Shown piece by piece: positions 19,765 through 27,647 of a stretch of DNA of 64,000 nt. Within the stretch, counting starts at the first letter, position 1; each line of letters opens with the position of its first letter. Where the stretch lies: positions 3,905,083 through 3,969,082 of the forward strand of contig NZ_AP018207.1 in the NCBI RefSeq assembly GCF_002367995.1, written 5' to 3'. The notes beneath the pieces were generated by a model. It was not told the origin of the DNA, ran no database searches, and saw nothing but the letters and a program-made list of their open reading frames with translations. Both the position numbers and the translations under genes were made by a program. This DNA comes from Calothrix brevissima NIES-22. GTDB taxonomy: Bacteria > Cyanobacteriota > Cyanobacteriia > Cyanobacteriales > Nostocaceae.

Positions 19765-20540
19765 AGCCAGTTTCAGCTTCCAGGATAATGTATTTTATGC
19801 AATTCGCCCGATAGATGTTGACAAGTTCGTTACAGAAAAAACCTCACCTTTACTCCGAATTTATGCAGTAATTGAAACAACAATCGAGTCTTTGTAAGGT
19901 GATAACAAGGCGATTGGGTTTAGTTTCTTTCTTTTATGCTCCCAAGAAAATTACTAATTAACCTACCGCAGCTAAAGACTTGAATTAATACAAAGACTAG
20001 CACAAATTAAATAAACAGAATTGTTCATTTAAAGGAATTTAAGGAAGAAAATTGAGTGTTGCTGACAAAAAGCTTTGATGAAGGATAAAGTCCAAGTATC
20101 AACTTGTGCTTTAATTACTCAACACTAAATTTCTTGGGTTAATGGCTAGATATCGCTTAAATAATAATTACAATAATCGCCGTAATAAATAAGTTATATA
20201 GATTACGTTCTTATTAGTACAAAGATAAGATGAAGTACTGACCGTATTTTTTTCAACATAACATCATAATTCCACAATAAAAATTGAAGTTTTTTCAAGA
20301 TAATTCAATTTAAACAATAAATAAGTGATATATAAAGCAAAGCTTAATTTTGCTAAAGTGCATGGTAAACATCAGGGGCTAGCGGCTAGGGTAAATTGAC
20401 TATTTGATATAGGAAATACAATTTTAGAATTAATTTTATGGGTGCAAAGTAGGGGACAGAATGCAGAATTTTATAGAGTTTTTAATTGATTTAGATTATG
20501 ATCTTTAACTACTCTCTCAATGTTGTTCCAAACATTCTCT
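19765..20540. other. AT-rich intergenic region upstream of the hypothetical gene
   Basis: No gene is supported. The sequence is strongly AT-rich, with runs such as AATAATTACAATAATCGCCG, and probably holds promoters for the minus-strand 92-aa gene. No convincing NtcA box (GTA-N8-TAC) was found by eye. Confidence 0.4.
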
Positions 20541-20636
20541 CGCTTACCCAACAGACCGCCCACAGGCTGTAAGCCTGGGGCTAACGCTACAAAGCCCACC
20601 TACCCTTCTAGGGTGACGGCGGTTTATTGGGTAAGT
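20541..20636. mobile_element. MITE-2 copy (CTTACCCAA-ended palindromic element)
   Basis: Ends CGCTTACCCAACAGACCGCC and GGCGGTTTATTGGGTAAGTG are imperfect inverted repeats of about 20 bp. The inside includes the hairpin CAGGCTGTAAGCCTG and AAGCCCACC/GGGTGACGG segments. A longer relative in opposite orientation lies at 38846-38994. No coding capacity and no clear target duplication. Confidence 0.7.
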
Positions 20637-20696
20637 GAAGGGTGATACTATACTACTCTATGATTATTTTTAACAGAGTTCTCTTGAAAATCAGTA

Positions 20697-21134
20697 ATGA
20701 ATAGCATCTTTACCCCTGAGGAAATTACTGCCCTCTCTGCGGAAATTGACCGCCAGTTAATAGAATTGCGCTCTGCTCCAGATGCAGAGCAAAAACAAGG
20801 AGAGGATAAAATATCAGATGAAAAATTGCTGGTAAAACAAACCGCAGCAATTACAAATATTACACAAGAAAATTCTCGGAGTTTTTTGCAGAAATTTGGA
20901 CGCGCTGCTAAAAGTGATTTATGCGAAGAAGGGGGAATGCTGAATAAGCAGTGGCAGAAATGGGGTGATTTGGATAATAAGGATGCTGTGGAACGCTTGG
21001 GTGGGGTGTTGGTAGGAATGGGTTTTTCGGGGGATGTGTTATCTCCTTTAGTTGTGGCACTAACGGTGATTATTATTCATATTGGGTTGAAAGCTTTTTG
21101 TGAAGATTATTCTGCGGAAGTGGATAATAAATGA
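20697..21134 (+). CDS. Small hypothetical protein with C-terminal membrane segment
   Basis: 145 aa. The N-terminal third is acidic and helical (FTPEEITALSAEIDRQLIEL). A middle block DLCEEGGMLNKQWQKWGDLD looks conserved-like, and residues about 113-135 (VLSPLVVALTVIIIHIGLKA) form one membrane helix before a short acidic tail. I do not recognise a named family. It faces the CHAT protein gene convergently (587 bases apart). Small membrane proteins are sometimes partners of CHAT or STAND systems, but here that is only a neighbourhood argument. Confidence 0.65.
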   Translation: MNSIFTPEEITALSAEIDRQLIELRSAPDAEQKQGEDKISDEKLLVKQTAAITNITQENSRSFLQKFGRAAKSDLCEEGGMLNKQWQKWGDLDNKDAVERLGGVLVGMGFSGDVLSPLVVALTVIIIHIGLKAFCEDYSAEVDNK

Positions 21135-21170
21135 ATTTGGCATCACGCACAGGCGCGGAGGCGCAGTCCA

Positions 21171-21202
21171 GTAGGGTGTGTTATGCCGTAGGCTAACGCA
21201 CC
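21171..21202. repeat. 32-bp hairpin repeat, copy 2
   Basis: Minus-strand orientation. The hairpin arms are GTTAGCC and GGC(A)TAAC around TAC. Both the A-T pair and the GCC/GGC pairs differ from copies 3, 4 and 6 in a way that keeps pairing. Confidence 0.8.
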
Positions 21203-21235
21203 TTATACTATTTTTAAAAAAGAATGCGAGAGATT

Positions 21236-21435
21236 CATTGGTGTCAACTTAACGTGAAACTCGCTTGGTTGCAAGGTTTCGCCCTCACCCCCAGCCCCTC
21301 TCCCTCAGGGAGAGGGGAGCAAGAAGAGATTCAATTCCCCTTCTCCCTCAGGGAGAAGGGGTTAGGGGATGAGGGCGCGAGGGTTTTTGTACAACACGCG
21401 CTGTATATAGCTTTTAGCTTAAGTTGACAGGTATG
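21236..21435. mobile_element. MITE-1 copy B
   Basis: Starts CATTGGTGTCAACTTAACG and ends GCTTAAGTTGACAGGTATG, with the same two internal hairpins as copy A in inverted orientation. The right flank GGCATTGCC resembles the usual target, while the left flank (CGAGAGATT) does not match it. So the duplication is lost or the copy has recombined. Confidence 0.8.
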
Positions 21436-21721
21436 GGCATTGCCTTGCCCTGTAGAATAATTGATGTGTGGCAAAGATTATAGGGGTTATCGGTTGAGTC
21501 CACACAGTCTTAAGGGCACGGCAGTGCCGATGCCCCTACAGGCGACGATATAATTTTGTTTTGCATCTAACACCAGAAGCGCTATTTTTGACTTGGTATT
21601 AGATTTTTGGCGGTGCGTTGCGCTGCGCGACAACACAACGCCAGTCGCCTCAACGGGGGGAACCCCCGCACAGCGCTGGCTCCCCTACATTTACGGCGAA
21701 TTACGAATTACGAATTACGAA
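21436..21721. repeat. Palindrome, 32-bp hairpin repeat and GAATTAC heptamers at the 3' end of the CHAT gene
   Basis: At 21511-21541 is an uninterrupted GGCACGGCAGTGCCGATGCC repeat, the type that MITE-1 uses as target. At 21612-21642 is a 32-bp hairpin repeat (GTTGCGC-tgc-GCG(A)CAAC). From about 21697 a GAATTAC heptamer tandem of about five units runs into the end of the CHAT gene and supplies its stop codon. Confidence 0.7.
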
Positions 21722-24700
21722 TTACGAATTATTTAATAACGCCGCAAGGAATTGAGGGTCAGCGATACCCCGCAGGATAGCGGAGATAATCATAGAATCT
21801 TCCAAATCTAACGGCTCGCACAGTATATTCTCATCTCGCTCGCCGGCTAAGATAAGACGGATGGCAGCAACGAAATTTGGCAAATTTTCTGCAAAATTTT
21901 CCATCTCAGCTTCTAACTGTTCCCTGATTTCTGCATTATCCACAGCAGCTACTACCCATGCAATAAACTGCCCATATTGCCGCAACTCATACTGTGTCCC
22001 CGCAAACGCCGCTTTTGCTTGCCTTGCTTGGCGACGATATTCTTTAGCTTGGGTGCTGTCGCCCTGCTTGTCGGCAATATCTGCCAAGATGTTATAGGTT
22101 TTCCAAATCTCAGCCGCAGCTGAATCTAAGGTTTTGTGGATGGCTAATGCTTCTTCTGCCAATTGTCGGGCTTCGCTAAGGCGGTGGGGTTGATTTTGTA
22201 GTATGAAAGCGAGGCTGCCAAGTACTAGAGATGCACTTGCTTGATCTTTTAATTGTTGAAATTGCTCTAAAGCCTTGCGAAACCAAGCCTCTGCCCCTCC
22301 CAGGTTGCCTGCACTTGCATTGAGGCTGCCTAATTGAAACCAAGTACTTGCTGCATTTGCCAGATGTCCTAGAAATTCTTTAATCCGTGCAGCTTCTCGG
22401 TAGGCATCTTCCGCAGCGTCCCACTGCTTGCCTTTTTCATACACCCTACCCAGTTGATGCCAAGCCGTAGCTTGTGATGCTGGTTCGTTGAGTTGCCGAA
22501 AAGTAGTCAGTGCTTCACGGTGACGCTGTTCTGCTTCTGAAAGGTTGCCTTGCAGCATAGCTAGTGCGCCGAGTTGCCCATTTGATGCCGCAGCGTTACG
22601 AGGGTCTCCAAGTTCTTTGGCAATAGCTAATCCTGCTTCATAAGCAATGCGTGCATCATCATAATCTCCCATATCTGTCAACGCATCTGCCAATTCAGTC
22701 TGCAACGTTCCCATCAGGTTTTTTACACCATTAGACTGTTCCAACTGCTGCGCCACTGCCAATCCCTGACAGTAGATTTGTGCTGCTTGTTTTGTTTGTT
22801 TTTGAAACCTCAAGCACCGCCCTAGCCTAACCAAAGTAAAACAACGGTTATAACTTGGTTTTTCACCCAACTCTGCCAGTATCTCACTAAAAACCTGCGC
22901 TGCTTCTTGATAGCGACCAGTATTGAATAATTGCTCACCTGAACTCTTACGGCTGAGATACCATGTATCGGAAGCGACTTCTCTACTTAACTCAGCAATT
23001 CGTTGATTTAGTCTAGTGCGATCGCGGTTGAGTCCAAAGATACCAAGAAAAAAGTTTACCTTGTCAACAAAGTCTACTGCCCATTCTGCACCAGCATCCA
23101 ACGCGCCATCAACTGCATAAAGTAAATTCGGTAATTCCCGTTGAGCGATGGCACGAACAAAATGAGGGTCTTTCTCATCTTCAAAATATAAATCGTGAGA
23201 AAGTTGATAATACTCCTGTTGATAACGGGCAAGCAGTTCTGTCTGTGCTTCTGGAGATAAGCGCGGCCACAAGGCAGGGGCTAAGGTGGGGTGAAATTTG
23301 AGAAAAGGCGAACCAAACCCAGGTGGATATTCAGGCTGAATTAAACCAGTGGCTTCTAATGCTGGGCGCAAAGTTTGCCACTGTGACTCAGAAATTTCTG
23401 TAATTTTCAGTAAGTTAAGTTCAAAAGCCCCGCCCTGAAACACGCCTAAACGAGGCAACAACTCCATTGCTTCAGCATCCAACCGTTCTAAAGATAAATT
23501 CAAAGATGCCAATAGGGGATTATCTGGTGTTTGGGCAATTAATGCTTCTAAGCGTTGTCCCAACTCTGCCGGACGGCGGGTTTTCAACTGTCTTGCTAAC
23601 AAACCAATGGACAGGGGATGAAAATCCACCAGTTCAAATAATCTCAACAACACGTTGTGTTCAGGTGGGTCAAATTTGGGTGCTGGTGGAAGTTTAATCA
23701 AACTCTGGAAATACGCTAGGGCATCTTCTTGTCCCAATCCTCCCAAAAATAAGGAGATATGTTTGCGGCTGCCTTGTGTGGGATAATCGGGATGGTGAAA
23801 ATCTGGTGTGCGCGTGGTGAGTAATACCCGACATTCCCCAACCTCAGACCACTGTTTTGCCACGGTTAACAGTTCTTGTAGAGGTTCGGCTGGCAAGGTT
23901 TCTAAGTTATCTAAAATCAGCAATGTGGCTTGCTTACGCAACGCCTGAGTTGCCGCCGCCCCATCAATTAAACTCTCTTCTAACACTGTCGCCAGGGTGC
24001 TAACTGCCCAGCCTACAGCATCCACACCACCAAAGGCAGCATAATCCACAAAACAAACTTTCTCAAACATCCCCGTGCGGTGTAACCAGCGTCCTGCTTC
24101 CTGGACAAGATAGGTTTTTCCCTGTCCACCAAAACCCGATACTGTGAGGCGGCGCGTTCCCTGCACAAACCAGCGTTCTATCTGCCATAATTCCTGGCTA
24201 CGACCGAAGAATCCAGCTTCTTGTAAATCCGGCAAGTTTCCCCATTTTGGTGACTCACCGCTTTCTTGGTTGTTCAAGTCTTGCTGCAATAACGGCGTAT
24301 CACCAGCCGCTTGATACAAGGCAGGTAAAAACCAATCTTCCAATTTTAACTGTACCCGGTTCTCACCCCGTTGCCGTTCTCCCCGTTTTTGGTTGAAATA
24401 CAAGTCTCGCCGCGCATTATCTAATGCTTCACCCATACCAGCACCAGATACTAAACCCTGATAAAATTTGGCAAACAGTTGTTGGGCTGTTGTCACTAAT
24501 ACCGAATAAGTCATTGCCAAGACTGTGGGAATACCTGCATGGGTTAACCTAGCGGCTACACTACCCATTGCATCCTCTCCATCTTCGCCACCCATTGCCG
24601 CCGACTGACAGGCAGACAAAACAATTAACCCCACTTTTTGCCGATTCAGCATATCACCCAAGGTTTCGGCAGTAATCAGGGCTTTTTTCCCTTCTTTATC

Positions 24701-25492
24701 CTCAAATAACAAGTAACCTATATTACCGCCGTTCTCGTTCCCGCCTTTAGTTAATCCCACCGGGTCGCTATGTTTAGCCTGTTCTTGGAAACGCCCATCT
24801 AAATCAAATACCCCATGACCGTCAAAATGCACAATATCAACAGGGGGTTGGCGCGAGTCTTCTAGCCGCGCTACTAAATTATCCAAGGTGGCTGGACGCA
24901 AAAATTCTACCTCAACTCTTCCGGCTGCTGCTTGTTGAATGGCGTTCAAAACTGCCATTGCTTCACCACGGGGGTCAATAAATTTTTTTTCATCACTGGG
25001 ACGACTGATGACAAACAATAACCGCAATCGGTCTTTGAGTTGCACTTTAAACGGTCTGCGTCCACCCCCTGCACCAGCCAAGCGGCGACGAATCGAAATG
25101 CGGGGATTTTCGTGAAACAAATAGGTGTTTTTTGGATGGTGCAATAATTCCCAAGGCAGTGATAAAATTGCTGGATGACTGGCGCTAATTGTTAATAAGC
25201 GTCCTCGTTGATTTTCCCTTTGAAAATCAGAAAATATCTCCAGGGCAGCAGAATCATAAAAAACAGCGTTAAATAAATCTTTGCCCCATTGCCGGAATTT
25301 TTTTGCTATCCCTTCCGCCTGTTTATCGTCTACATCCATTGTGTAACGTGCCGCATAAGTTTCTAAGTACCAGCGAATCTCTTCTCTGTCTGCTGCACTC
25401 AACGGTGAGGCAAAATCCAGCCTCTCAGTTTCTTGCCCATCAAATGTTACAATGACTTGATTATTCTCTGGGAAGCGGAGATTTAATTCCAT
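21722..25492 (-). CDS. CHAT protease-STAND NTPase-TPR protein
   Basis: 1256 aa. Residues about 80-400 are a CHAT (caspase-like) peptidase domain with the His/Cys dyad visible as HFDGHG (H226) and LSACQSA (C295). Residues about 425-700 are a STAND/NB-ARC-type NTPase: GFFGRSQEL, Walker A GFGGQGKT (453-460), Walker B LLILDN, and sensor LLTTRTP. From about 860 to 1160 run tetratricopeptide repeats (for example YDDARIAYEAGLAIAKELGD, AASNGQLGALAMLQGNLSEA). Such proteins are thought to sense a ligand through the repeats, oligomerise through the NTPase and unleash the protease, acting in stress or antiviral conflict. It is monocistronic on the minus strand and lies in an accessory stretch rich in MITEs. 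Substrate and trigger cannot be told. Confidence 0.9.
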   Translation of the reverse strand: MELNLRFPENNQVIVTFDGQETERLDFASPLSAADREEIRWYLETYAARYTMDVDDKQAEGIAKKFRQWGKDLFNAVFYDSAALEIFSDFQRENQRGRLLTISASHPAILSLPWELLHHPKNTYLFHENPRISIRRRLAGAGGGRRPFKVQLKDRLRLLFVISRPSDEKKFIDPRGEAMAVLNAIQQAAAGRVEVEFLRPATLDNLVARLEDSRQPPVDIVHFDGHGVFDLDGRFQEQAKHSDPVGLTKGGNENGGNIGYLLFEDKEGKKALITAETLGDMLNRQKVGLIVLSACQSAAMGGEDGEDAMGSVAARLTHAGIPTVLAMTYSVLVTTAQQLFAKFYQGLVSGAGMGEALDNARRDLYFNQKRGERQRGENRVQLKLEDWFLPALYQAAGDTPLLQQDLNNQESGESPKWGNLPDLQEAGFFGRSQELWQIERWFVQGTRRLTVSGFGGQGKTYLVQEAGRWLHRTGMFEKVCFVDYAAFGGVDAVGWAVSTLATVLEESLIDGAAATQALRKQATLLILDNLETLPAEPLQELLTVAKQWSEVGECRVLLTTRTPDFHHPDYPTQGSRKHISLFLGGLGQEDALAYFQSLIKLPPAPKFDPPEHNVLLRLFELVDFHPLSIGLLARQLKTRRPAELGQRLEALIAQTPDNPLLASLNLSLERLDAEAMELLPRLGVFQGGAFELNLLKITEISESQWQTLRPALEATGLIQPEYPPGFGSPFLKFHPTLAPALWPRLSPEAQTELLARYQQEYYQLSHDLYFEDEKDPHFVRAIAQRELPNLLYAVDGALDAGAEWAVDFVDKVNFFLGIFGLNRDRTRLNQRIAELSREVASDTWYLSRKSSGEQLFNTGRYQEAAQVFSEILAELGEKPSYNRCFTLVRLGRCLRFQKQTKQAAQIYCQGLAVAQQLEQSNGVKNLMGTLQTELADALTDMGDYDDARIAYEAGLAIAKELGDPRNAAASNGQLGALAMLQGNLSEAEQRHREALTTFRQLNEPASQATAWHQLGRVYEKGKQWDAAEDAYREAARIKEFLGHLANAASTWFQLGSLNASAGNLGGAEAWFRKALEQFQQLKDQASASLVLGSLAFILQNQPHRLSEARQLAEEALAIHKTLDSAAAEIWKTYNILADIADKQGDSTQAKEYRRQARQAKAAFAGTQYELRQYGQFIAWVVAAVDNAEIREQLEAEMENFAENLPNFVAAIRLILAGERDENILCEPLDLEDSMIISAILRGIADPQFLAALLNNS

Positions 25493-25607
25493 AGCCGGCG
25501 GTTTGGGTGTGGCAGGTTATTTGAGATAATACAAACTTTTTAGCCTAAATTCCGTAAAAGTGCCAGGCGATCGCGTTTCCTGATATTCTAGAGGGCATGG
25601 CAGTTCC

Positions 25608-25801
25608 CAGTGGTGTCAACTTAACGTGAAACCCGCTTGGTTGCAAGGTTTTGCCCTCACCCCCAGCCCCTCTCCCTCCGGGCGAGGGGAGCAAGAGATT
25701 CAATTCCTCTTCTCCCTGGGGGAGAAGGGGTTAGGGGATGAGGGCGAGGGATTTGTACAACACCCGCCGTATATAGCTTTTAGCTTAAGTTGACACGTAT
25801 G
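25608..25801. mobile_element. MITE-1 copy C, with near-perfect 9-bp target duplication
   Basis: Ends CAGTGGTGTCAAC and GTTGACACGTATG. Flanks GGCAGTTCC (25599-25607) and GGCAGTGCC (25802-25810) agree at 8 of 9 bases. Internal hairpins are as in the other copies. It lies 115 bases upstream of the CHAT gene start and may sit in its promoter region. Confidence 0.85.
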
Positions 25802-25853
25802 GGCAGTGCCATGCCCCTAGGGACATCCAATTTTTTAAATACCCAATCAATTT

Positions 25854-25909
25854 GTAGTGCGAGCGTCTCGCTCGCTTTAGAACAACAGCGAGCAAGATGC
25901 TCGCACTAC
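25854..25909. repeat. 56-bp palindromic repeat
   Basis: Arms GTAGTGCGAGC...GCGAGC and GCGAGC...GCTCGCACTAC form a long imperfect hairpin with the loop TTTAGAACAACA. GTAGTGCGAGC repeats are familiar dispersed elements in Nostoc-type genomes. It is not followed by a T run in either direction that would make it a convincing terminator. Confidence 0.7.
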
Positions 25910-25938
25910 GGAATATGGGTAATTTATTTTTTGTTAAG

Positions 25939-26211
25939 TCAATAGTGGCTATCCTCAACTCAGTAGCGGCTATTCTCAACTCAATAGTGGCTTTCCTTAA
26001 CTCAATAGTGGCTTTGCTCAACTCAATAGTGGCTTTGCTCAACTCAATAGTGGCTATTCTCAACTCAATAGTGGCTTTGCTCAACTCAATAGTGGCTATT
26101 CTCAACTCAATAGTGGCTTTCCTTAACTCAATAGTGGCTTTCCTTAACTCAATAGTGGCTTTCCTTAACTCAATAGTGGCTTTCCTTAACTCAGTAGTGG
26201 CTTTGCTCAAC
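25939..26211. repeat. 21-nt tandem array, about 13 units
   Basis: The unit is close to TCAATAGTGGCTTTGCTCAAC, repeated about 13 times. Variation is concentrated in the TTTGCTC/ATTCTC/TTTCCTT segment. Because the unit is a multiple of three, both strands stay open: the plus strand would read LNSIVAL-type heptads and the minus strand ATIELRK-type heptads. Neither frame has an identifiable start, and both run through unrelated dispersed repeats at their ends, so I call it non-coding. It has no spacers and is not CRISPR. Confidence 0.85.
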
Positions 26212-26222
26212 TCAATATACAA

Positions 26223-26352
26223 GGGTGTGTTGTCGCGCAGCGCAACGCACCCTTCGGGTTCAGCAGTCGCCTGGGTCGGGCTAACCCTCCCGCAGCGCTG
26301 CTTCACCGTCAAAAATCTAAGGTGCGTTAGCCTACGGCATAACACACCCTAC
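26223..26352. repeat. Two facing 32-bp hairpin repeats (copies 4 and 5) with an intervening SDR
   Basis: Copy 4 (26223-26251, minus orientation, GTTGCGC arms) and copy 5 (26321-26352, plus orientation, GTTAGCC arms) face each other. Between them, about 26256-26310 holds a CGGGTTCAGCAGTCGCC...GCAGCGCTGCTTCACCG element, related to the one at about 32708-32763. Confidence 0.75.
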
Positions 26353-26532
26353 TGTGAATTTATATTTTTTCATATACATTGAATTTTTCTCACCGACTTA
26401 CTTAATTAGACACCGAAATATTACCGAATATTAGCTGAAAATTGTCCGTTCAAAAACTGCTATTTATACTGAACCAGATTTCGATTTAATTAAGGCAAGC
26501 TATGTTTATAAGTATTTTATCAGGGCACATTT

Positions 26533-26940
26533 ATGAGTCGCAAAAAACGTAAATCCAGCGTTTTAGAAAAAGTTGAGTCAAGAGCCGCCGGAATAAAATT
26601 GATTGATCCAAGTTTTAAACTGGATGATGATTATAGTCTGAAAAAATTGCTGGAGTCAATAGAAGAGTTACGTAATAAACTTGAGATTCATAATAATGCT
26701 CTGTCTTTAGCTGATTCTTCTTTAACTGAAGTTGAAGAGATGGAAAAAAATCTGGCTAAACTTTCTCAAAAGATGCTAATGCTGATTGCTATTAAGTATG
26801 GCACAGATAGCGCTCAATATGAAACAGCAGGTGGTGTCAGAGAAAGCGATCGCGTCCGCAAAATGAGGTCGAGCCGCCGGAAAAATGTTGCACAACAAGC
26901 ATCAGATAATAATAGTAAAGTTGAGACTATTAGCGAATAA
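26533..26940 (+). CDS. Hypothetical basic/coiled-coil protein
   Basis: 135 aa, rich in Lys and Arg at both ends (MSRKKRKSSVLEKVESR and RVRKMRSSRRKN), with a central helix likely to form a coiled coil (KKLLESIEELRNKLEIHNNA through VEEMEKNLAKLSQKMLMLI). No signal peptide or membrane segment is present. The family is not recognised. The charged ends suggest nucleic-acid contact, but this is inference. It stands alone on the plus strand between the tandem array and the DUF559 gene. Confidence 0.65.
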   Translation: MSRKKRKSSVLEKVESRAAGIKLIDPSFKLDDDYSLKKLLESIEELRNKLEIHNNALSLADSSLTEVEEMEKNLAKLSQKMLMLIAIKYGTDSAQYETAGGVRESDRVRKMRSSRRKNVAQQASDNNSKVETISE

Positions 26941-27034
26941 AATGAGACTGTTGGTTAGTTAATGAAGGGTTAAACCCCTATCCCTAAAAGCTTGGCAATA
27001 AGGTTAGTCAAGGATAAGATGAGTTGATTTTCAT

Positions 27035-27547
27035 ATGGAATATGAACCCTCACCCCTACCCTCTCCCAGAGGGAGAGGGAGTAAAGAAAAAGAACAAGAA
27101 CAAGAGAATCAACAAAAATATAAAAATCACTCTTATCCCCCTCTACCTGAGGGAGAGGGGCTAGGGGTGAGGGCAGAAATTGCGAAATTAGCAGGTAGCA
27201 ACCGACAAATTCCCGATATATTATTAGAACGCGCTCGCGAATTAAGAAAACAACAAACACCAGCAGAAAAAATATTGTGGGAATGTTTAAGAAATCGACG
27301 TTTATTAAATAAAAAATTTCGCAGACAACATAATATTGATAGATATATTGTTGATTTTTATTGTCATGAAAAATCACTAATTATCGAGGTAGATGGTAAT
27401 ATTCATGCAAGTCAGCAAACTGAAGATTATATTAGAGAAAACTGGTTGCTATCTCATCAATTTACTGTTATTCGCTTTAGTAATGAGCAAATATTTAATG
27501 ATATCGAGTCAGTTTTACAGACAATTGCTCAAGCCCTCATCCCCTAA
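27035..27547 (+). CDS. DUF559 (Vsr/PD-(D/E)XK-like) nuclease-fold protein bounded by palindromic repeats
   Basis: The conserved part begins around residue 55: LLERARELRKQQTPAEKILW and FRRQHNIDRYIVDFYCHEK, then LIIEVDGNIHASQQTEDY (EVDG is the E-x-D of the nuclease-like core) and TVIRFSNEQIF. This is the DUF559 family, related to very-short-patch repair endonucleases. The first roughly 45 residues (PSPLPSPRGRGS, PPLPEGEGLGVRA) are only translated repeat DNA. A GTG at 27167, in frame and preceded by a purine-rich stretch, is therefore a likelier start. The stop codon also lies in a repeat. So the gene body is precisely framed by hairpin repeats identical in type to the MITE-1 interior. Confidence 0.75.
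   Translation: MEYEPSPLPSPRGRGSKEKEQEQENQQKYKNHSYPPLPEGEGLGVRAEIAKLAGSNRQIPDILLERARELRKQQTPAEKILWECLRNRRLLNKKFRRQHNIDRYIVDFYCHEKSLIIEVDGNIHASQQTEDYIRENWLLSHQFTVIRFSNEQIFNDIESVLQTIAQALIP
27048..27086. repeat. DUF559-flanking palindrome P1
   Basis: CCCTCACCCCTACC leads into the hairpin CCCTCTCCC-aga-GGGAGAGGG. The same unit type makes up the interior of MITE-1. Confidence 0.85.
27135..27174. repeat. DUF559-flanking palindrome P2
   Basis: Hairpin CCCCCTCTACC-tga-GGGAGAGGGG followed by CTAGGGGTGAGGGC, inverted relative to P1. P1 and P2 together look like a MITE-1 core without the GTGTCAAC ends. An in-frame GTG for the DUF559 protein lies in its last bases. Confidence 0.8.
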
Positions 27548-27576
27548 CCCCTTCTCCCTAAGGGAGAAGGGGAACT
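27537..27576. repeat. DUF559-flanking palindrome P3
   Basis: CCCTCATCCCCTAACC leads into CCTTCTCCCT-AAGGGAGAAGG. It carries the DUF559 stop codon (the TAA inside CCCCTAACC) and may also act as the transcript end. Confidence 0.85.
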
Positions 27577-27647
27577 GAGCAATGCTAGGCTCTTATGACA
27601 GATGCTGTTGAAATAGCTGAAAACTGCTGCTGTCTCTGCGTCTTTTA

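Noticed and set aside
25939-26211. CRISPR array
   Set aside because: Units abut with no spacers, and no cas genes are in the window.
25785-26382. Open frames on both strands over the 21-nt array
   Set aside because: The openness follows from a 21-base unit. The frames run into dispersed repeats, lack a proper start region, and their ends translate known repeat DNA.
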